NCBI RefSeq assembly: GCF_029227915.1
Contig: NC_079887.1
Coordinates: 24,675,650-24,739,649 of the forward strand
Source: Hydractinia symbiolongicarpus
Taxonomy: Eukaryota > Cnidaria > Hydrozoa > Anthoathecata > Hydractiniidae
DNA: 64,000 nt
Direction: 5' to 3'
Shown here in pieces: positions 40,310 to 55,300 of the stretch. The translations under genes and the position numbers were made by a program. The stretch's first letter is position 1. Each line of letters starts with the position of its first letter. The notes under the pieces are model-generated. The model searched no databases, was not told where the DNA came from, and saw nothing but the letters and a program-made list of their open reading frames with translations.

Positions 40310-41543
40310 GAAACAGTGTTTACATTTAAAAAATTATTTAAATAATTCAAAAAATTATTGGCTAAAAATACTTTCCCATTATCATTTAAGTGTAGACCAT
40401 CTTTCCACAAGTCGGCTCTATTCACTTTATTAATTTTCTTAAAATATACTCGCTTGCAGCTGATGATACTTGATATAAAAACTTTTTCCACGCCATTCTC
40501 TTTACATTTATCTGCTATGTTTACGATGTTATTAGCAATTTGTTCTTCAGTATTGTCGTTTCCGTCCATATTAAGAAGATCGTTAATTCCTACGTGCAAC
40601 ACAACGATATCGGGGCGCTCGTCGATTAGGGTGGGTAGGGCATAATGGTCAAGATTCTTCACATTTGTACCTGAAAAACTTTTTATTCTTGCATCACCAT
40701 TTTTCAAGTGTCTATTAAATTCTCTTGTCTTAATTCCCTTAGGAATACTATCGCAGATGATTCTGATTTTTTTCTTCTCCGTGGCTGGCTCTCTCATACC
40801 TTGTTGATCATTGTTAGTATTATAAAAGTATTTTTCCCTTTCCGGATAGTGACTTACAACTGGATTTGGCCTTCTGGGAGGAAACGTTATATTACGTGCA
40901 TTTATTGACCCATTAGTTTGTGACAAAAACCTTCCACTTGATTGATTGTCAGAGTCTAGATTAACGTTTGTATTGTTAGGGTTTTCAAAGTTTAAAACCT
41001 CATGAGGAAGATTATCAAATCTATTTCTCGAAGTATAATCATAATAATTACTACCTAACTTTGTAGATGGTGGTCCTCTGGGGACTTTATGCCAGTTATC
41101 GATTTTTCTGTTCTGGTTGACCGTGCTTGTGTTACGTTGTTGTTGTTTTCAAAGTTTAAAACCTCATGAGGAAGATTATCAAATCTATTTCTCGAAGTAT
41201 AATCATAATAATTACTACCTGACTTTGTTGATGGTGGTCCTCTGGGGACTTTATGCCAATTATCGATTTTTTCTGTTTTGGTTGACCGTGCTTGTATTAC
41301 GTTGTTGTTGTTTTCACAAAGTTGAATAATAAGATTCCTATATTCTTTTAATTCGTCCTTTAAAAAACTATTTCCTTGTCTAAGCTGTTCCACTAAATCA
41401 TCAGAATAACACTTTCGAGTTTGATCGATTTTATACGTACAATATTCTTTTAGGTCACTGATTTGTGTAACCAGACCTTGAAAAACTTCAAACTCACGAC
41501 AACTGGAGATTTCTTTTGACAAGAAAGATTCTTCTTTTGTGAA
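40294..41543 (-). pseudogene. LINE ORF1 with SGNH esterase domain
   Basis: No ATG is left at the 5' side; the frame is open from the satellite junction (KEESFLSKEIS). A coiled-coil-like stretch (LVEQLRQGNSFLKDELKEY) is followed by an Asn/Arg-rich linker that contains a 164-bp tandem duplication. A frame break in a T-run near 41105 leads to the frame ending at 40294. Its C-terminal domain has IRIICDSI (block I Ser), HVGINDL (block III) and DGLHLNDNGK (block V Asp and His), the SGNH hydrolase signature found in ORF1 of CR1-group LINEs. Block I reads CDS where GDS is usual. ORF2 overlaps its end by a few bases. The role of the esterase in retrotransposition is not settled. Confidence 0.8.
40981..41309 (-). 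repeat. Tandem duplication of 164 bp in LINE ORF1
   Basis: GTTTTCAAAGTTTAAAACC starts at 40981 and at 41145, and a third GTTTTCACAAAG start lies at 41310. The two units are about 95% alike over their length. One has five and the other six T in the GATTTTTCTG run, and that difference creates the frameshift in ORF1. Confidence 0.9.
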
Positions 41544-44500
41544 AAGAGTGAAAAGCCGTTAGCACGCGCTGAAAAATTAGAAACAGTTTCATCAGCTATG
41601 TTTCATTGACTTTATAACGGTATCAGTGCGTTTGAGTTCAAGCGGTTGCGTCACATACTCGTACCAACATGTATTCAGCCATATTTTTTAGACATTAATA
41701 GGTTGCATCGCTTTTATGAGTGAAACGATTGACTGTGGGACTTAATTGAACTGATTTTGGACATTGAGCTTATAAATGTGATAAATGAGACAATTGGACT
41801 TCAAGAAATAACATTCTTCTTAATTTGATATGATTGCTGGAACTCAGCGATTTCACAGCGCGCTGTGGTAGCGCTTTATTTAAAAAATCATATAAATTAT
41901 TCATTTTTACTGTGTAACCAATCCTAGCCGTTAGCGCGCGCTGAAGAGATAGAGACAGTTTCAAACAGTTGGACTCCGAGAATTAACATTCTCGTTAATT
42001 TGACATGATCAATGGAAATCAGCGATTACAATTAGCGCTGTGGTAGCGCTTTAATTAAAAATTTAGATAAATAAGTCATTTTTACTGTGGAACCAATCCT
42101 AGCCGTTAGTGCACGCTGAATAAATAGAGACATTTCCAAAAACTACATTTCATTGAGTTTCGAACGGTATCTGTCCGTTGGAGTTACAACGGTTACGCCA
42201 CATATTCGTACCAACATGTATTCAGCAATATTTGTCCGACATTACTAGGTTGCATCGCTTTTATTAGTGAAACGAATGACTGTGGGACTTAATTGAACTG
42301 ATTTTGGACTTTCACCTTATAAATGTGATAAACAACACAATTGAATTCAAAGAAATAACACTCTTCTTAGTTTGACATGATTGCTGGATCTCAAAAATTA
42401 CACTGGGTGCAGTGGTAGCGCTTTATTTAAAAATTTAGATACATAAGTCATTTTTACTGTGGAACCATTCCTAGCCGTTAACGCGCGCTGAACAAATAGA
42501 GGCAGTTTCAAAAACTACATTTCAATGACTTTCTAATGGCAACAGTACTTGTGAGTTACAACGACTGAGTCACATATTCCTACCAACATGTATTTAGCGA
42601 TATTTTTCTGACATTTCGACGTTTTATCGCTTTTAACAGTGAAACGATTGACTGTGGGACTTAATTGAACTGACCATGGACTTGACCTTATAAATGAGAT
42701 AAAAGAGACAGTTGGACTCCAAGAAATAACAATCTTCTTAATTTGACATAAGTCATTTTTACTGTGGAACCATTCCTAGCCGTTAACGCGCGCTGAAAAA
42801 ATAGAGGCAGTTTCAAAAACTACATTTCAATGACTTTCTAATGGCAACAGTACTTGTGAGTTACAACGGCTGAGTCACATATTCGTACCAACATGTATTT
42901 AGCGATATTTTTCTGACATTTCGACGTTTTATCGCTTTTAACAGTGAAACGATTGACTGTGGGACTTAATTGAACTGACCATGGACATTGACCTTATAAA
43001 TGTGATAAATGAGACAATTGGACTTCAAGAATAAACATTCTTCTTAATTTGATATGATTGCTGGAACTCAGCGATTACACAGGGCGCTGTGGTAGCGCTT
43101 TATTTAAAAATTTATATAAATTAGTCATTTTTACTGTGGAACCAATCCTAGCCGTTAGCGCGCGCTGAAGAATTAGATGCAATTTCAAAAAGTATATTTC
43201 ATTTACTTTCTAACGGTATCAGTCTGTGAGAGTTACAACGGTTGCGTCACATATTCATACCAACATGTATATAGCGATATTTTTCAGACATTACTAGGTT
43301 GCATCGCTTTTAACAGTGAAACGATTGACTGTGAGACTTAATTGAAGTAATTTCGGACTTTGACCTTATAAATGTGATAAATGAGACAAATGGACTCCAA
43401 GAAATAACATTTTTTGTAATTTGGCATGATTGCTGGAACTCAGAAATTACACTGACCGCTGTGATAGTGCTTTCTTTAGTAATTTAAATAAGTAAGTCAT
43501 TCTTTACCGTGGGACCAGTCCTAACCGTTAGCGCGCGCTGAAGAAATAGAGGCAGTTTCATAAGCTATGTTTCATTGACTTTATAACGGTATCAGTGCGT
43601 TTGAGTTCAAGCGGTTGCGTCACATACTCGTACCAACATGTATTCAGCCATATTTTTGAGACATTATTAGATTGCATCGCTTTTAACAGTAAAGTGATTG
43701 ACTGTTGGACTTAATTGAACTGATTTTGGACATTGAGCTAATAAATGTGATAAATGAGACAATTGGACTCCAAGAAATAACATTTCTCTTAATTTGACGT
43801 GATTACTGGATCGCAGCGATTACACTGGGCGCTGTGGTAGCGCTTTATTGGAAACTTTATATTAATAAGTCATTTTTACCGTGGAACCAATCCTAGCCGT
43901 TAGTGGACGCTGAATAAATAGAGAAAGTTCCAAAAACTACATTTCATTAAGTTTCTAACGGTATCAGTCCGTTCGAGTTACAACGGTTACGCCACATATT
44001 CGTACCAACATGTATTCAGCAATATTTTTCTGACATTACTAGGTTACATCGCTTTTATTAGTGAAACGATTGACTGTGGGACTTAATTGAACTGATTTTG
44101 GACTTTCACCTTATAAATGTGATAAACAACACAATTGAATTCAAAGAAACAACACTGTTCTTAGTTTTACATGATTGCTGAAGTTACACTGGTTGCAGTG
44201 GTAGCTCTTTATTTAAAAATTTAGATAAATAAGTCATTTTTACTGTGGAACCAATCCTAGCCGTTAGCACGCGCTGAAGAATTAGAGACAGTTTCATAAG
44301 CTATGTTTCATTAACTTTATAACGGTATCAGTGCGTTTGAGTTCAAGCGGTTGCGTCACATACTCGTACCAACATGTATTCACCCATATTTTTAAGACAT
44401 TAATATGTTGCATCGCTTTTAACGGTAGAGTGATTGTCTGTTGGACTTAATTGAACTGATTTTGGACATTGACCTTATAAATGTGATAAATGAGGCAATT

Positions 44501-47500
44501 GGACTTCAAGAATAAACATTCTTCTTAATTTGATATGACTGCTGGAACTCAGCGATTACACAGGGCGCTGTGGTAGCGCTTTATTTAAAAATTTATATAA
44601 ATAAGTCATTTTTACTGTGGAACCAATCCTAGCCGTTAGCGCGCGCTGAAGAATTAGATGCAATTTCAAAAAGTATATTTCATTTACTTTCTAACGGTAT
44701 CAGTCTGTGAGAGTTACAACGGTTGCGTCACATATTCATACCAACATGTATATAGCGATATTTTTCAGACATTACTAGGTTGCATCGCTTTTAACAGTGA
44801 AACGATTGACTGTGAGACTTAATTGAAGTAATTTCGGACTTTGACCTTATAAATGTGATAAATGAGACAAATGGACTCCAAGAAATAACATTTTTTGTAA
44901 TTTGGCATGATTGCTGGAACTCAGAAATTACACTGACCGCTGTGATAGTGCTTTCTTTAGTAATTTAGATAAGTAAGTCATTCTTTACCGTGGGACCAGT
45001 CCTAGCCGTTAGCACGCGCTGAAGAAATAAAGACACTCTGAACAATTACATTTCCTTGACTTTATAACGGTATCAGTTCGTTTGAGTTCCAACAATTCCG
45101 TCACATATTCGTACCAACATGTATTCAGCCATATTTTTGAGACATTAATAGGTTGCATCGCTTTTATGAGTGAAACGATTGACTGTGGGACTTAATTGAA
45201 CTGATTTTGGACATTGAGCTTATAAATGTGATAAATGTGACAATTGGAATTCAAGAAATAACATTCTTCTTAATTTGATATGATTGCTGGAATTCAGCGA
45301 TTTCACAGGGCGCTGTGGTAGCGCTTTATTTAAAAATTTAGATAAATAAGTAATTTTTACTGTGGAACCAATCCTAGCCGTTAGTGCACGCTGAATAAAT
45401 ACAGACAGTTCCTAAAACTACATTTCATTGAGTTTCTAACGATATCAGCCCGTTCGAGTTAAAACGCTTGCGCCACATATTCGTATCAACGTGTATTCAG
45501 CAATATTTTTCTGACATTACTAGGTTGCATCGCTTTTATTAGTAAAACGATTGACTGTGGGACTTAATTTAACTGACCTTGGACTTGACCTTATAAATGT
45601 GATAAAAGAGACAGTTGGACTCCAAGAAATAACATTCTTGTTAATTTGACATGATTGCTGGAACTCAGCGATTACACTGGGTGCTGTGGTAGCGCTTTAT
45701 TTAAAACTTTATACAAATAAGTCATTTTTACTGTGGAACCAATCCTAGCCAATAGCGCGCGTTGAAAAAATGGAGACAGTTTTGGAAAGTACATTTCATT
45801 GACTTTCTAACGGTATCAGTCCGTGTGAGTTAAAACGGTTGCGCCACATATTCGTACCAACATGTATTTAGCGATACTTTTCTGATATTCCTAGGTTGCA
45901 TCGCTTTTGACAGTAAAACGATTGACTGTGGGACTTAATTTAACTGATTTTGGACTTCGACCTTATAAATGTCATAAATATCACAATTGAATTCCCAAAA
46001 GTAACACTCTTCTTAATTTGACATGATTGCAGAAACTCAGCGATTACACTGGGAGCTGTGGTAGCGCTTTATTCAAGAAATTTAGATAAATAAGCCATTT
46101 TTACTGTGGAACCAATCCTAACCGTTAGCGCGCGCTGAAAAGATAGAGACAGTTTTAAGAACTACATTTCATTGACTTTCTAATGGCATCAATCCTTGTG
46201 AGTTACAACGGTTGCGTAACATATTTGTACCAACATGTATTTAGCGATATTTTTCTGACATTACTAGGTTGCATCGCTTTTGACAGTGAAACGATTGACT
46301 GTGGGACTTAATTTAACTGATTTTGGACTTCGACCTTATAAATGTCATAAATATCACAATTGAATTCCCAGAAATAACACTCGTCTTAATTTGACATGAT
46401 TGCAGGAACTCAGCGATTAGACTGTGCGCTGTGGTAGCGCTTTATTTAAAAATTTAAATGAATAAGTAATTTTTACTGTGAAACCAATACTAGCCGTTAG
46501 TGCGCCATGAAGAAATAGAAACAGTTTCAAAATCTACATTTCATTGAGTTTCTAACGGTATAAGTTCGTGTGAGTTACAACGGTTGCGCTACATATTCGT
46601 ACCAACATGTATTTAGCGATATTTTTCTCATATTACTAGGTTGCACCGCTTTTGACAGTGAAACGATTGACTGTGGGACTTTATTTAACTGATTTTGGAC
46701 TTCGACCATATAAATGTGATAAATATCACAATTGAATTTCCAAAAGAAACACTCTTCTTAATTTGACATGATTGCAGGAACTCAGCGATTACACTGGGCG
46801 CTGTGGTAGCGCTTTATTCAAGAAATTTAGATAAATAAGCCTTTTTTACTGTGGAACCAATCCTAACCGTTAGCGCGCGCTGAAAAGATAGAGACAGTTT
46901 CAAGAACTACATTTCATTGACTTTCTAACGGTATAATTTCCGTGTGAGTTACAACGGTTGCGCCACATATTCGTACCAACATGTGTTTAGCGATATTTTT
47001 CTGCCATTACGAGGTATCATCGCTTTTAACAGTGAAACGATTGACTGTGGGACTTAATTTAACTGATTTTGGACTTTAACCTTATAAATGTGATAAATAA
47101 CACAATTGGTTTCTCAGAAATAACATTTTTCTTACTTTGACATGATTCCTGGAACTCAAAAATTATACTGGGTGCAGTGGCAGCGCTTTATTTAATAATT
47201 GAGATAAATAATTCCTTTTTTACTGAGGATCCAATCCTAGCATTTAGCACGCGCTGAAGAAATAGGGATAGTTTAAAAAACTACATTTCCTTGATTTTCT
47301 AACGGTATCAGTTTGTGTGAGTTACAACGGTTGCGCCACATATTCGTACCAACATGTATTTAGCGATATTTTTCTCATATTACTAGGTTGCATCGCTTTT
47401 GACAGTGAAACGATTGACTGTGGGACTTTATTTAACTGATTTTGGACTTCGACCTTATAAATGTGATAAATATCACAATTGAATTCCCAAAAGTAACACT

Positions 47501-50500
47501 CTTCTTAATTTGACATGATTGCAGGAACTCAGCGATTACACTGGGCGCTGTGGTAGCGCTTTATTCAAGAAATTTAGATAAATAAGCTATTTTTACTGTG
47601 GAACCAATCCTAACCGTTAGCGCGCGCTGAAAAGATAGAGACAGTTTCAAGAACTACATTTCATTGACTTTCTAACGGTATAATTTCCGTGTGAGTTACA
47701 ACGGTTGCGCCACATATTCGTACCAACATGTGTTTAGCGATATTTTTCTGCCATTACGAGGTATCATCGCTTTGAGCAGTGAAACGATTGACTGTGGGAC
47801 GTAACTGAACTGACTTTGGACTTTGACCTTATAAATGTGATAAATGAGACAATTGGACTCCAAGAAATAACATTCCTCTTAATTTGACATGATTGCTTGA
47901 ACTCAGCGATTACACTGGGCGCTGTGGTAGCGCTTTATTCAAGAAATTTAGATAAATAAGCCATTTTTACTGTGGAACCAATCCTAACCGTTAGCGCGCG
48001 CTGAAAAGATAGAGACAGTTTCAAGAACTACATTTCATTGACTTTCTAACGGTATAATTTCCGTGTGAGTTACAACGGTTGCGCCACATATTCGTACCAA
48101 CATGTGTTTAGCGATATTTTTCTGCCATTACGAGGTATCATCGCTTTTAACAGTGAAACGATTGACTGTGGGACGTAACTGAACTGACTTTGGACTTTGA
48201 CCTTATAAATGTGATAAATGAGACAATTGGACTCCAAGAAATAACATTCCTCTTAATTTGACATGATTGCTTGAACTCAGCGATTACACTGGGCGCTGTG
48301 GTAGCGCTTTATTTAAAACTTTATAAAAATAAGTTATTCTTACTGTGGAACCAATCCTAGCCGTTAGCGCGCTGAAGAAATAGAGACAGTTTCAAAAATT
48401 ACATTTCATTGATTTTCTAATGGCATCAGTCCTTGTGAGTTACAACGGTTGCGTCACATATTCGTACCAGCATGTACTTAGCGATATTTTCCAGACATTA
48501 CTCGATTGCGTCGCTTTTAACAGTGAAACGATTAACTGTGGGACTTAATGAATCTGACTTTGGACTTTTTACCTTATAAATGTGATAAATGAGACAATTG
48601 GACTCCAAGAAATAACATTTTTCTTAATTGAACTCCAAGAAATAACATTTTCCTTAATTTGAAATGATTGATGGATCTCAGAAATTACACTGGGCGCTGT
48701 GATAGTGCTTTAATTAGAAATTTAGGTAAATAAGTCATTTCTTACTCTGGAATCAATCCTAGCCGTTAGCGCGCGCTGAAGAAATAGAGACAGTTTCAAC
48801 AACTGTATTTATTTGATTTTACAACGATATCAGTTCGTTTGAGTTGCAACGGTTGCGTCACATATTCGTACCAACAAGTACTCAGCCATATTTTGAAGAC
48901 ATTAATAGGTTGCATCGCTTTTAACAGTGAATGATTTACTGTGGGACCTAATTGATCTGATTTTAGACTTTGACCTTATAAATGTGATAAATAAGACAAT
49001 TGGACTCAAAGTGATAACATTTTTCTTAATTAAAATGATTGCTGGAACTCAGCGATTACACTTGGTGCTGTGGCAGCGCTTTATTTAAAACGTTATATAA
49101 ATAAGTCATTTTTACTGTGGAACCAATCCTAGCCGTTACCACGCGCTGAAGAATTAGAGACAGTTTCATAAGCTATGTTTCATTGAGATTATAACCGTAT
49201 CAGTGCGTTTGAGTTCAAGCAGTTGCGTCACATACTCGTACCAACATGTGTTCAGCCATATTTTTGAGACATTAATAGGTTGCATCGCTTTTAACAGTGA
49301 AACGATTAACTGTGGGACTTCATGAATCTGACTTTGGACGTTTTACCTTATAAATGTGATAAATGAGACAATTGGACTCCAAGAAATAACATTTTTCTTA
49401 ATTGAACTCCAAGAAATAACATTTTCCTTAATTTGAAATGATTGATGGAACTCAGAAATTACACTGGGCGCTGTGATAGTGCTTTAATTAGAAATTTAGG
49501 TAAATAAGTCATTTCTTAATCTGGAATCAATCCTAGCCGTTAGCGCGCGCTGAAGAAATAGAGACAGTTTCAACAACTGTATTTATTTGATTTTACAGCG
49601 GTATCAGTTCGTTTGAGTTCCAACGGTTGCGTCACATATTCATACCAACATGTATTCAGCCATATTTTTGAGACATTAATAGGTTACATCGTGTTTAACA
49701 GTGAAATGATTTACTGTGGGAGTTAATTCAACTGACTTTAGACTTTGACCTTATATATGTGATAAATGAAACAATTCGACTCCAAGAAATAACATTCCTT
49801 TTAATTTGACATGATTGCTTGAACTCAGCGATTACACTGGGCGCTGCGGTAGCGCTTTATTTAAAACTTTATAAAAATAAGTTATTCTTACTGTGGAACC
49901 AATCCTAACCGTTAGCGCGCTGAAGAAATAGAGACAGTTTCAAAAATTACATTTCATTGATTTTCTAATGGCATCAGTCCTTGTGAGTTACAACGGTTGC
50001 GTCACATATTCGTACCAGCATGTACTTAGCGATATTTTCCAGACATTACTCGATTGCGTCGCTTTTGACAGTGAAACGATTAACTGTGGGACTTTATGAA
50101 TCTGACTTTGGACTTTTTACCTTATAATCGTGATAAATGAGACAATTGGACTCCAAGAAATAACATTTTTCTTAATTGAACTCCAAGAAATAACATTTTC
50201 CTTAATTTGAAATGATTGATGGAACTCAGAAATTACACTGGGCGCTGTGATAGTGCTTTAATTAGAAATTTAGGTAAATAAGTCATTTCTTACTCTGGAA
50301 TCAATCCTAGCCGTTAGCGCGCGCTGAAGAAATAGAGACAGCTTCAACAACTGTATTTATTTGATTTTACAACGATATCAGTTCGTTTGAGTTCCAACGG
50401 TTGCGTCACATATTCATACCAACATGTATTCAGCCATATTTTTGAGACATTAATAGGTTACATCGTTTTTAACAATGAAATGATTTACTGTGGGAGTTAA

Positions 50501-50739
50501 TTCAACTGACTTTAGACTTTGACCTTATATATGTGATAAATGAAACAATTGGACTCCAAGAAATAACATTTTTCTTAATTGGACTCCAAGAAATAACATT
50601 TTTCTTAATTTGAAATGATTGCTGGAACTCAGAAATTACACTGACCGCTGTGATAGTGCTTTATTTAGAAATTTAGATAAATAAGCCATTTTTTACTGTG
50701 GAACCAATCCTAGCCGTAAGCGCGCGCTGAAGAAATAGA

Positions 50740-52300
50740 GACAGTTTCAACAACTGTATTTATTTGATTTTACAACGGTATCAGTTCGTTTGAGTTCCAA
50801 CGGTTGCGTCACATATTCATACCAACATGTATTCAGCCATATTTTTGAGACATTAATAGGTTACGTCGTTTTTAACAGTGAAATGATTTACTGTGGGAGT
50901 TAATTCAACTGACTTTAGACTTTGACCTTATATATGTGATAAATGAAACAATTGGACTTCAAGAAATAACATTCCTCTTAATTTGACATGATTGCTTGAA
51001 CTCAGCGATTACACTGGGCGCTGTGGTAGCGCTTTATTTAAAACTTTATAAAAATAAGTTATTCTTACTGTGGAACCAATCCTAGCCGTTAGCGCGCTGA
51101 AGAAATAGAGACAGTTTCAAAAATTACATTTCATTGATTTTCTAATGGCATCAGTCCTTGTGAGTTACAACGGTTGCGTCACATATTCGTACCAGCATGT
51201 ACTTAGCGATATTTTCCAGACATTACTCGATTGCGTCGCTTTTAACAGTGAAACGATTAACTGTGGGACTTTATGAATCTGACTTGGGACTTTTTACCTT
51301 ATAAATGTGATAAATGAGACAATTGGACTCCAAGAAATAACATTTTTCTTAATTGAACTCCAAGAAATAACATTTTCCTTAATTTGAAATGATTGATGGA
51401 ACTCAGAAATTACACTGGGCGCTGTGATAGTGCTTTAATTAGAAATTTAGGTAAATAAGTCATTTCTTACTCTGGAATCAATCCTAGCCGTTAGCGCGCG
51501 CTGAAGAAATAGAGACAGTTTCAACAACTGTATTTATTTGATTTTACAACGGTATCAGTTCGTTTGAGTTCCAACGGTTGCGTCACATATTCATACCAAC
51601 ATGTATTCAGCCATATTTTTGAGACATTAATAGGTTACATCGTTTTTAACAGTGAAATGATTTACTGTGGGAGTTAATTCAACTGACTTTAGACTTTGAC
51701 CTTATATATGTGATAAATGAAACAATTGGACTTCAAGAAATAACATTCCTCTTAATTTGACATGATTGCTTGAACTCAGCGATTACACTGGGCGCTGTGG
51801 TAGCGCTTTATTTAAAACTTTATAAAAATAAGTTATTCTTACTGTGGAACCAATCCTAGCCGTTAGCGCGCTGAAGAAATAGAGACAGTTTCAAAAATTA
51901 CATTTCATTGATTTTCTAATGGCATCAGTCCTTGTGAGTTACAACGGTTGCGTCACATATTCGTACCAGCATGTACTTAGCGATATTTTCCAGACATTAC
52001 TCGATTGCGTCGCTTTTAACAGTGAAACGATTAACTGTGGGACTTTATGAATCTGACTTGGGACTTTTTACCTTATAAATGTGATAAATGAGACAATTGG
52101 ACTCCAAGAAATAACATTTTTCTTAATTGAACTCCAAGAAATAACATTTTCCTTAATTTGAAATGATTGATGGAACTCAGAAATTACACTGGGCGCTGTG
52201 ATAGTGCTTTAATTAGAAATTTAGGTAAATAAGTCATTTCTTACTCTGGAATCAATCCTAGCCGTTAGCGCGCGCTGAAGAAATAGAGACAGTTTCAACA
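50740..52300 (+). repeat. 775-bp higher-order repeat (two-monomer unit)
   Basis: The phrase AATTCAACTGACTTTAGACT occurs at 50903, 51678 and 52453, exactly 775 bp apart, and the sequence between is almost identical. Each unit is one 372-bp monomer plus one 403-bp monomer with the internal ACTCCAAGAAATAACATTTT duplication. A related copy lies upstream at 49727-50503 (776 bp). Confidence 0.9.
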
Positions 52301-55300
52301 ACTGTATTTATTTGATTTTACAACGGTATCAGTTCGTTTGAGTTCCAACGGTTGCGTCACATATTCATACCAACATGTATTCAGCCATATTTTTGAGACA
52401 TTAATAGGTTACATCGTTTTTAACAGTGAAATGATTTACTGTGGGAGTTAATTCAACTGACTTTAGACTTTGACCTTATATATGTGATAAATGAAACAAT
52501 TCGACTCCAAGAAATAACATTTTTCTTAATTGGACTCCAAGAAATAACATTTTTCTTAATTTGAAATGATTGCTGGAACTCAGAAATTACACTGACCGCT
52601 GTGATAGTGCTTTATTTAGAAATGTAGATAAATAAGCCATTTCTTACTGTGGAACCAATCCTAGCCGTAAGCGCGCGATGAAGAATTAAAGACAGTTTCA
52701 TAAGCTATGTTTCATTGAAATTATAACCGTATCAGTTCGTTTGAGTTCAGGCAGTTGCGTCACATACTCGTACCAACATGTGTTCAGCCATATTTTTGAG
52801 ACATTAATAGGTTGCATCGCTTCTAACAGTAAAGTGATTGACTGTTGGACTTAATTGAACTGATTTTGGACATTGACCTTATAAATGTGATAATTGAGAC
52901 AATTGGACTTCAAGAAATAACATTCTTCTTAATTAAAATGATTGCTGGAACTCAGCGATTACACTGGGTGCTGTGGCAGCGCTTTATTTAAAACTTTATA
53001 TAAATAAGTCAATTTTACTGTGGAACCAATCCTAGCCGTTACCACGCGCTGAAGAATTAGAGACAGTTTCATAAGCTATGTTTCATTAAAATTATAACCG
53101 TATCAGTGCGTTTGAGTTCAAGCAGTTGCGTCACATACTCGTACCAACATGTGTTCAGCCATATTTTTGAGACATTAATAGGTTGCATCGCTTCTAACAG
53201 TAAAGTGATTGACTGTTGGACTTCATTGAACTGATTTTGGACATTGACCTTATAAATGTGATAAATGAGACAATTGGACTTCAAGAAATAACATTCTTCT
53301 TAATTTGATATGATTGCTGGAACTCAGCGATTACACAGGGCGCTGTGGTGGCGCTTTATTTAAAAATTTATACAAATTAGTCATTTTTACTGTGGAACCA
53401 ATCCTAGCCGTTAGCGCGCGCTGAAGAATTAGAGACAGTTTCAAAAGGTATATTTCATTTACTTTCTAACGGTATCAGTCTGTGAGAATTACAACGGTTG
53501 TGTCACATATTGGTAGCAACTTGTACATAGCGATATTTTTCAGACATTACTAGGTTGCATCGCTTTTAACAGTGAAACGATTAACTGTGAGACTCAATTG
53601 AAGTATTTTCGGACTTCGACCTTAAAAATGTGATAAATGAGACAAATGGACTCCAAGAAATAACATTCTTTGTAATTTGGCATGATTGCTGGATCTCAGA
53701 AATTACACTGACCTCTGCGATAGTGCTTTATTTAGTAATTTAGATAAGTAAGTCATTCTTTACCGTGGGACCAGTCCTAGCCGTTAGCACGCGCTGAAGA
53801 AATAGAGACAGTCTGAACAATTACATTTCCTTGACTTTATAACGGTATCAGTTCGTTTGAGTTCCAACAGTTCCGTCACATATTCGTACCAACATGTATT
53901 CAGCCATATTTTTGAGACATTAATATGTTGCATCGCTTTTATGAGTGAAACGATTGGCTGTGGGACTTAATTGAACTGACTTTGGACTTTGACCTTATAA
54001 ATGTGATAAATGAGACAATCGGACTCCAAGAAATAACATTCTTCCTAATTTGACATGATTGCTGGAACTCAGCGATTACACTGGGCGCTGTGGTAGCGCT
54101 TTATTTAAAAATTTAAATGAATAAGTAATTTTTACTGTGAAACCAATACTAGCCGTTAGCGCGCCATGAAAAAATAGAAACAGTTTCAAAATCTACATTT
54201 CATTGAGTTTCTAACGGTATCAGTTCGTGTGAGTTACAACGGTTGCGCCACATATTCGTACCAACATGTATTTAGCGATATTTTTCTCATATTACTAGGT
54301 TGCATCGCTTTTGACAGTGAAACGATTGACTGTGGGACTTTATTTAACTGATTTTGGACTTCGACCTTATAAATGTGATAAATATCACAATTGAATTCCC
54401 AAAAGTAACACTCTTCTTAATTTGACATGATTGCAGGAACTCAGCGATTACACTGGGCGCTGTGGTAGCGCTTTATTCAAGAAATTTAGATAAATAAGCC
54501 ATTTTTACAGTGGAACCAATTCTAACCGTTAGCGCGCGCTGAAAAGATAGAGACAGTTTCAAGAACTACATTTCATTGACTTTCTAACGGTATAATTTCC
54601 GTGTGAGTTACAACGGTTGCGCCACATATTCGTACCAACATGTGTTTAGCGATATTTTTCTGCCATTACGAGGTATCATCGCTTTTAACAGTGAAACGAT
54701 TGACTGTGGGACGTAACTGAACTGACTTTGGACTTTGACCTTATAAATGTGATAAATGAGACAATTGGACTCCAAGAAATAACATTCCTCTTAATTTGAC
54801 ATGATTGCTTGAACTCAGCGATTACACTGGGCGCTGTGGTAGCGATTTATTTAAAACTTTATAAAAATAAGTTATTCTTACTGTGGAACCAATCCTAGCC
54901 GTTAGCGCGCTGAAGAAATAGAGACAGTTTCAAAAATTACATTTCATTGATTTTCTAATGGCATCAGTCCTTGTGAGTTACAACGGTTGCGTCACATATT
55001 CGTACCAGCATGTACTTAGCGATATTTTCCAGACATTACTCGATTGCGTCGCTTTTAACAGTGAAACGATTAACTGTGGGACTTTATGAATCTGACTTTG
55101 GACTTTTTACCTTATAAATGTGATAAATGAGGCAATTGGATTCCAAGAAATAACATTCTTCTTAATTTGACATAATTGCTGGAACTCAGCGATTACACTG
55201 GGCGCTGTGGTAGCGCTTTATTTAGAAATTTAGACAAATAATACACTTCTTACTGTGGGGCCAATCCTAGCATTTAGCACGCGCTGAAGAAATAGGGATA

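Larger units (their letters stand above)
37074..41554 (-). mobile_element. CR1-like LINE, 5'-truncated, inserted in satellite
   Basis: A 4.5-kb non-LTR retrotransposon on the minus strand interrupts one satellite monomer between CCAATC and GCCGTTAGC. About three bases of the monomer (CTA) are missing and no target-site duplication is visible. The 3' end (37074 side) ends in an ACAAACAAACAAA-type tail as read on the element's strand. The 5' end lacks an ATG and runs open into satellite, as expected when reverse transcription stops early. It holds ORF1 with an SGNH esterase domain and ORF2 with endonuclease and RT. Confidence 0.9.
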
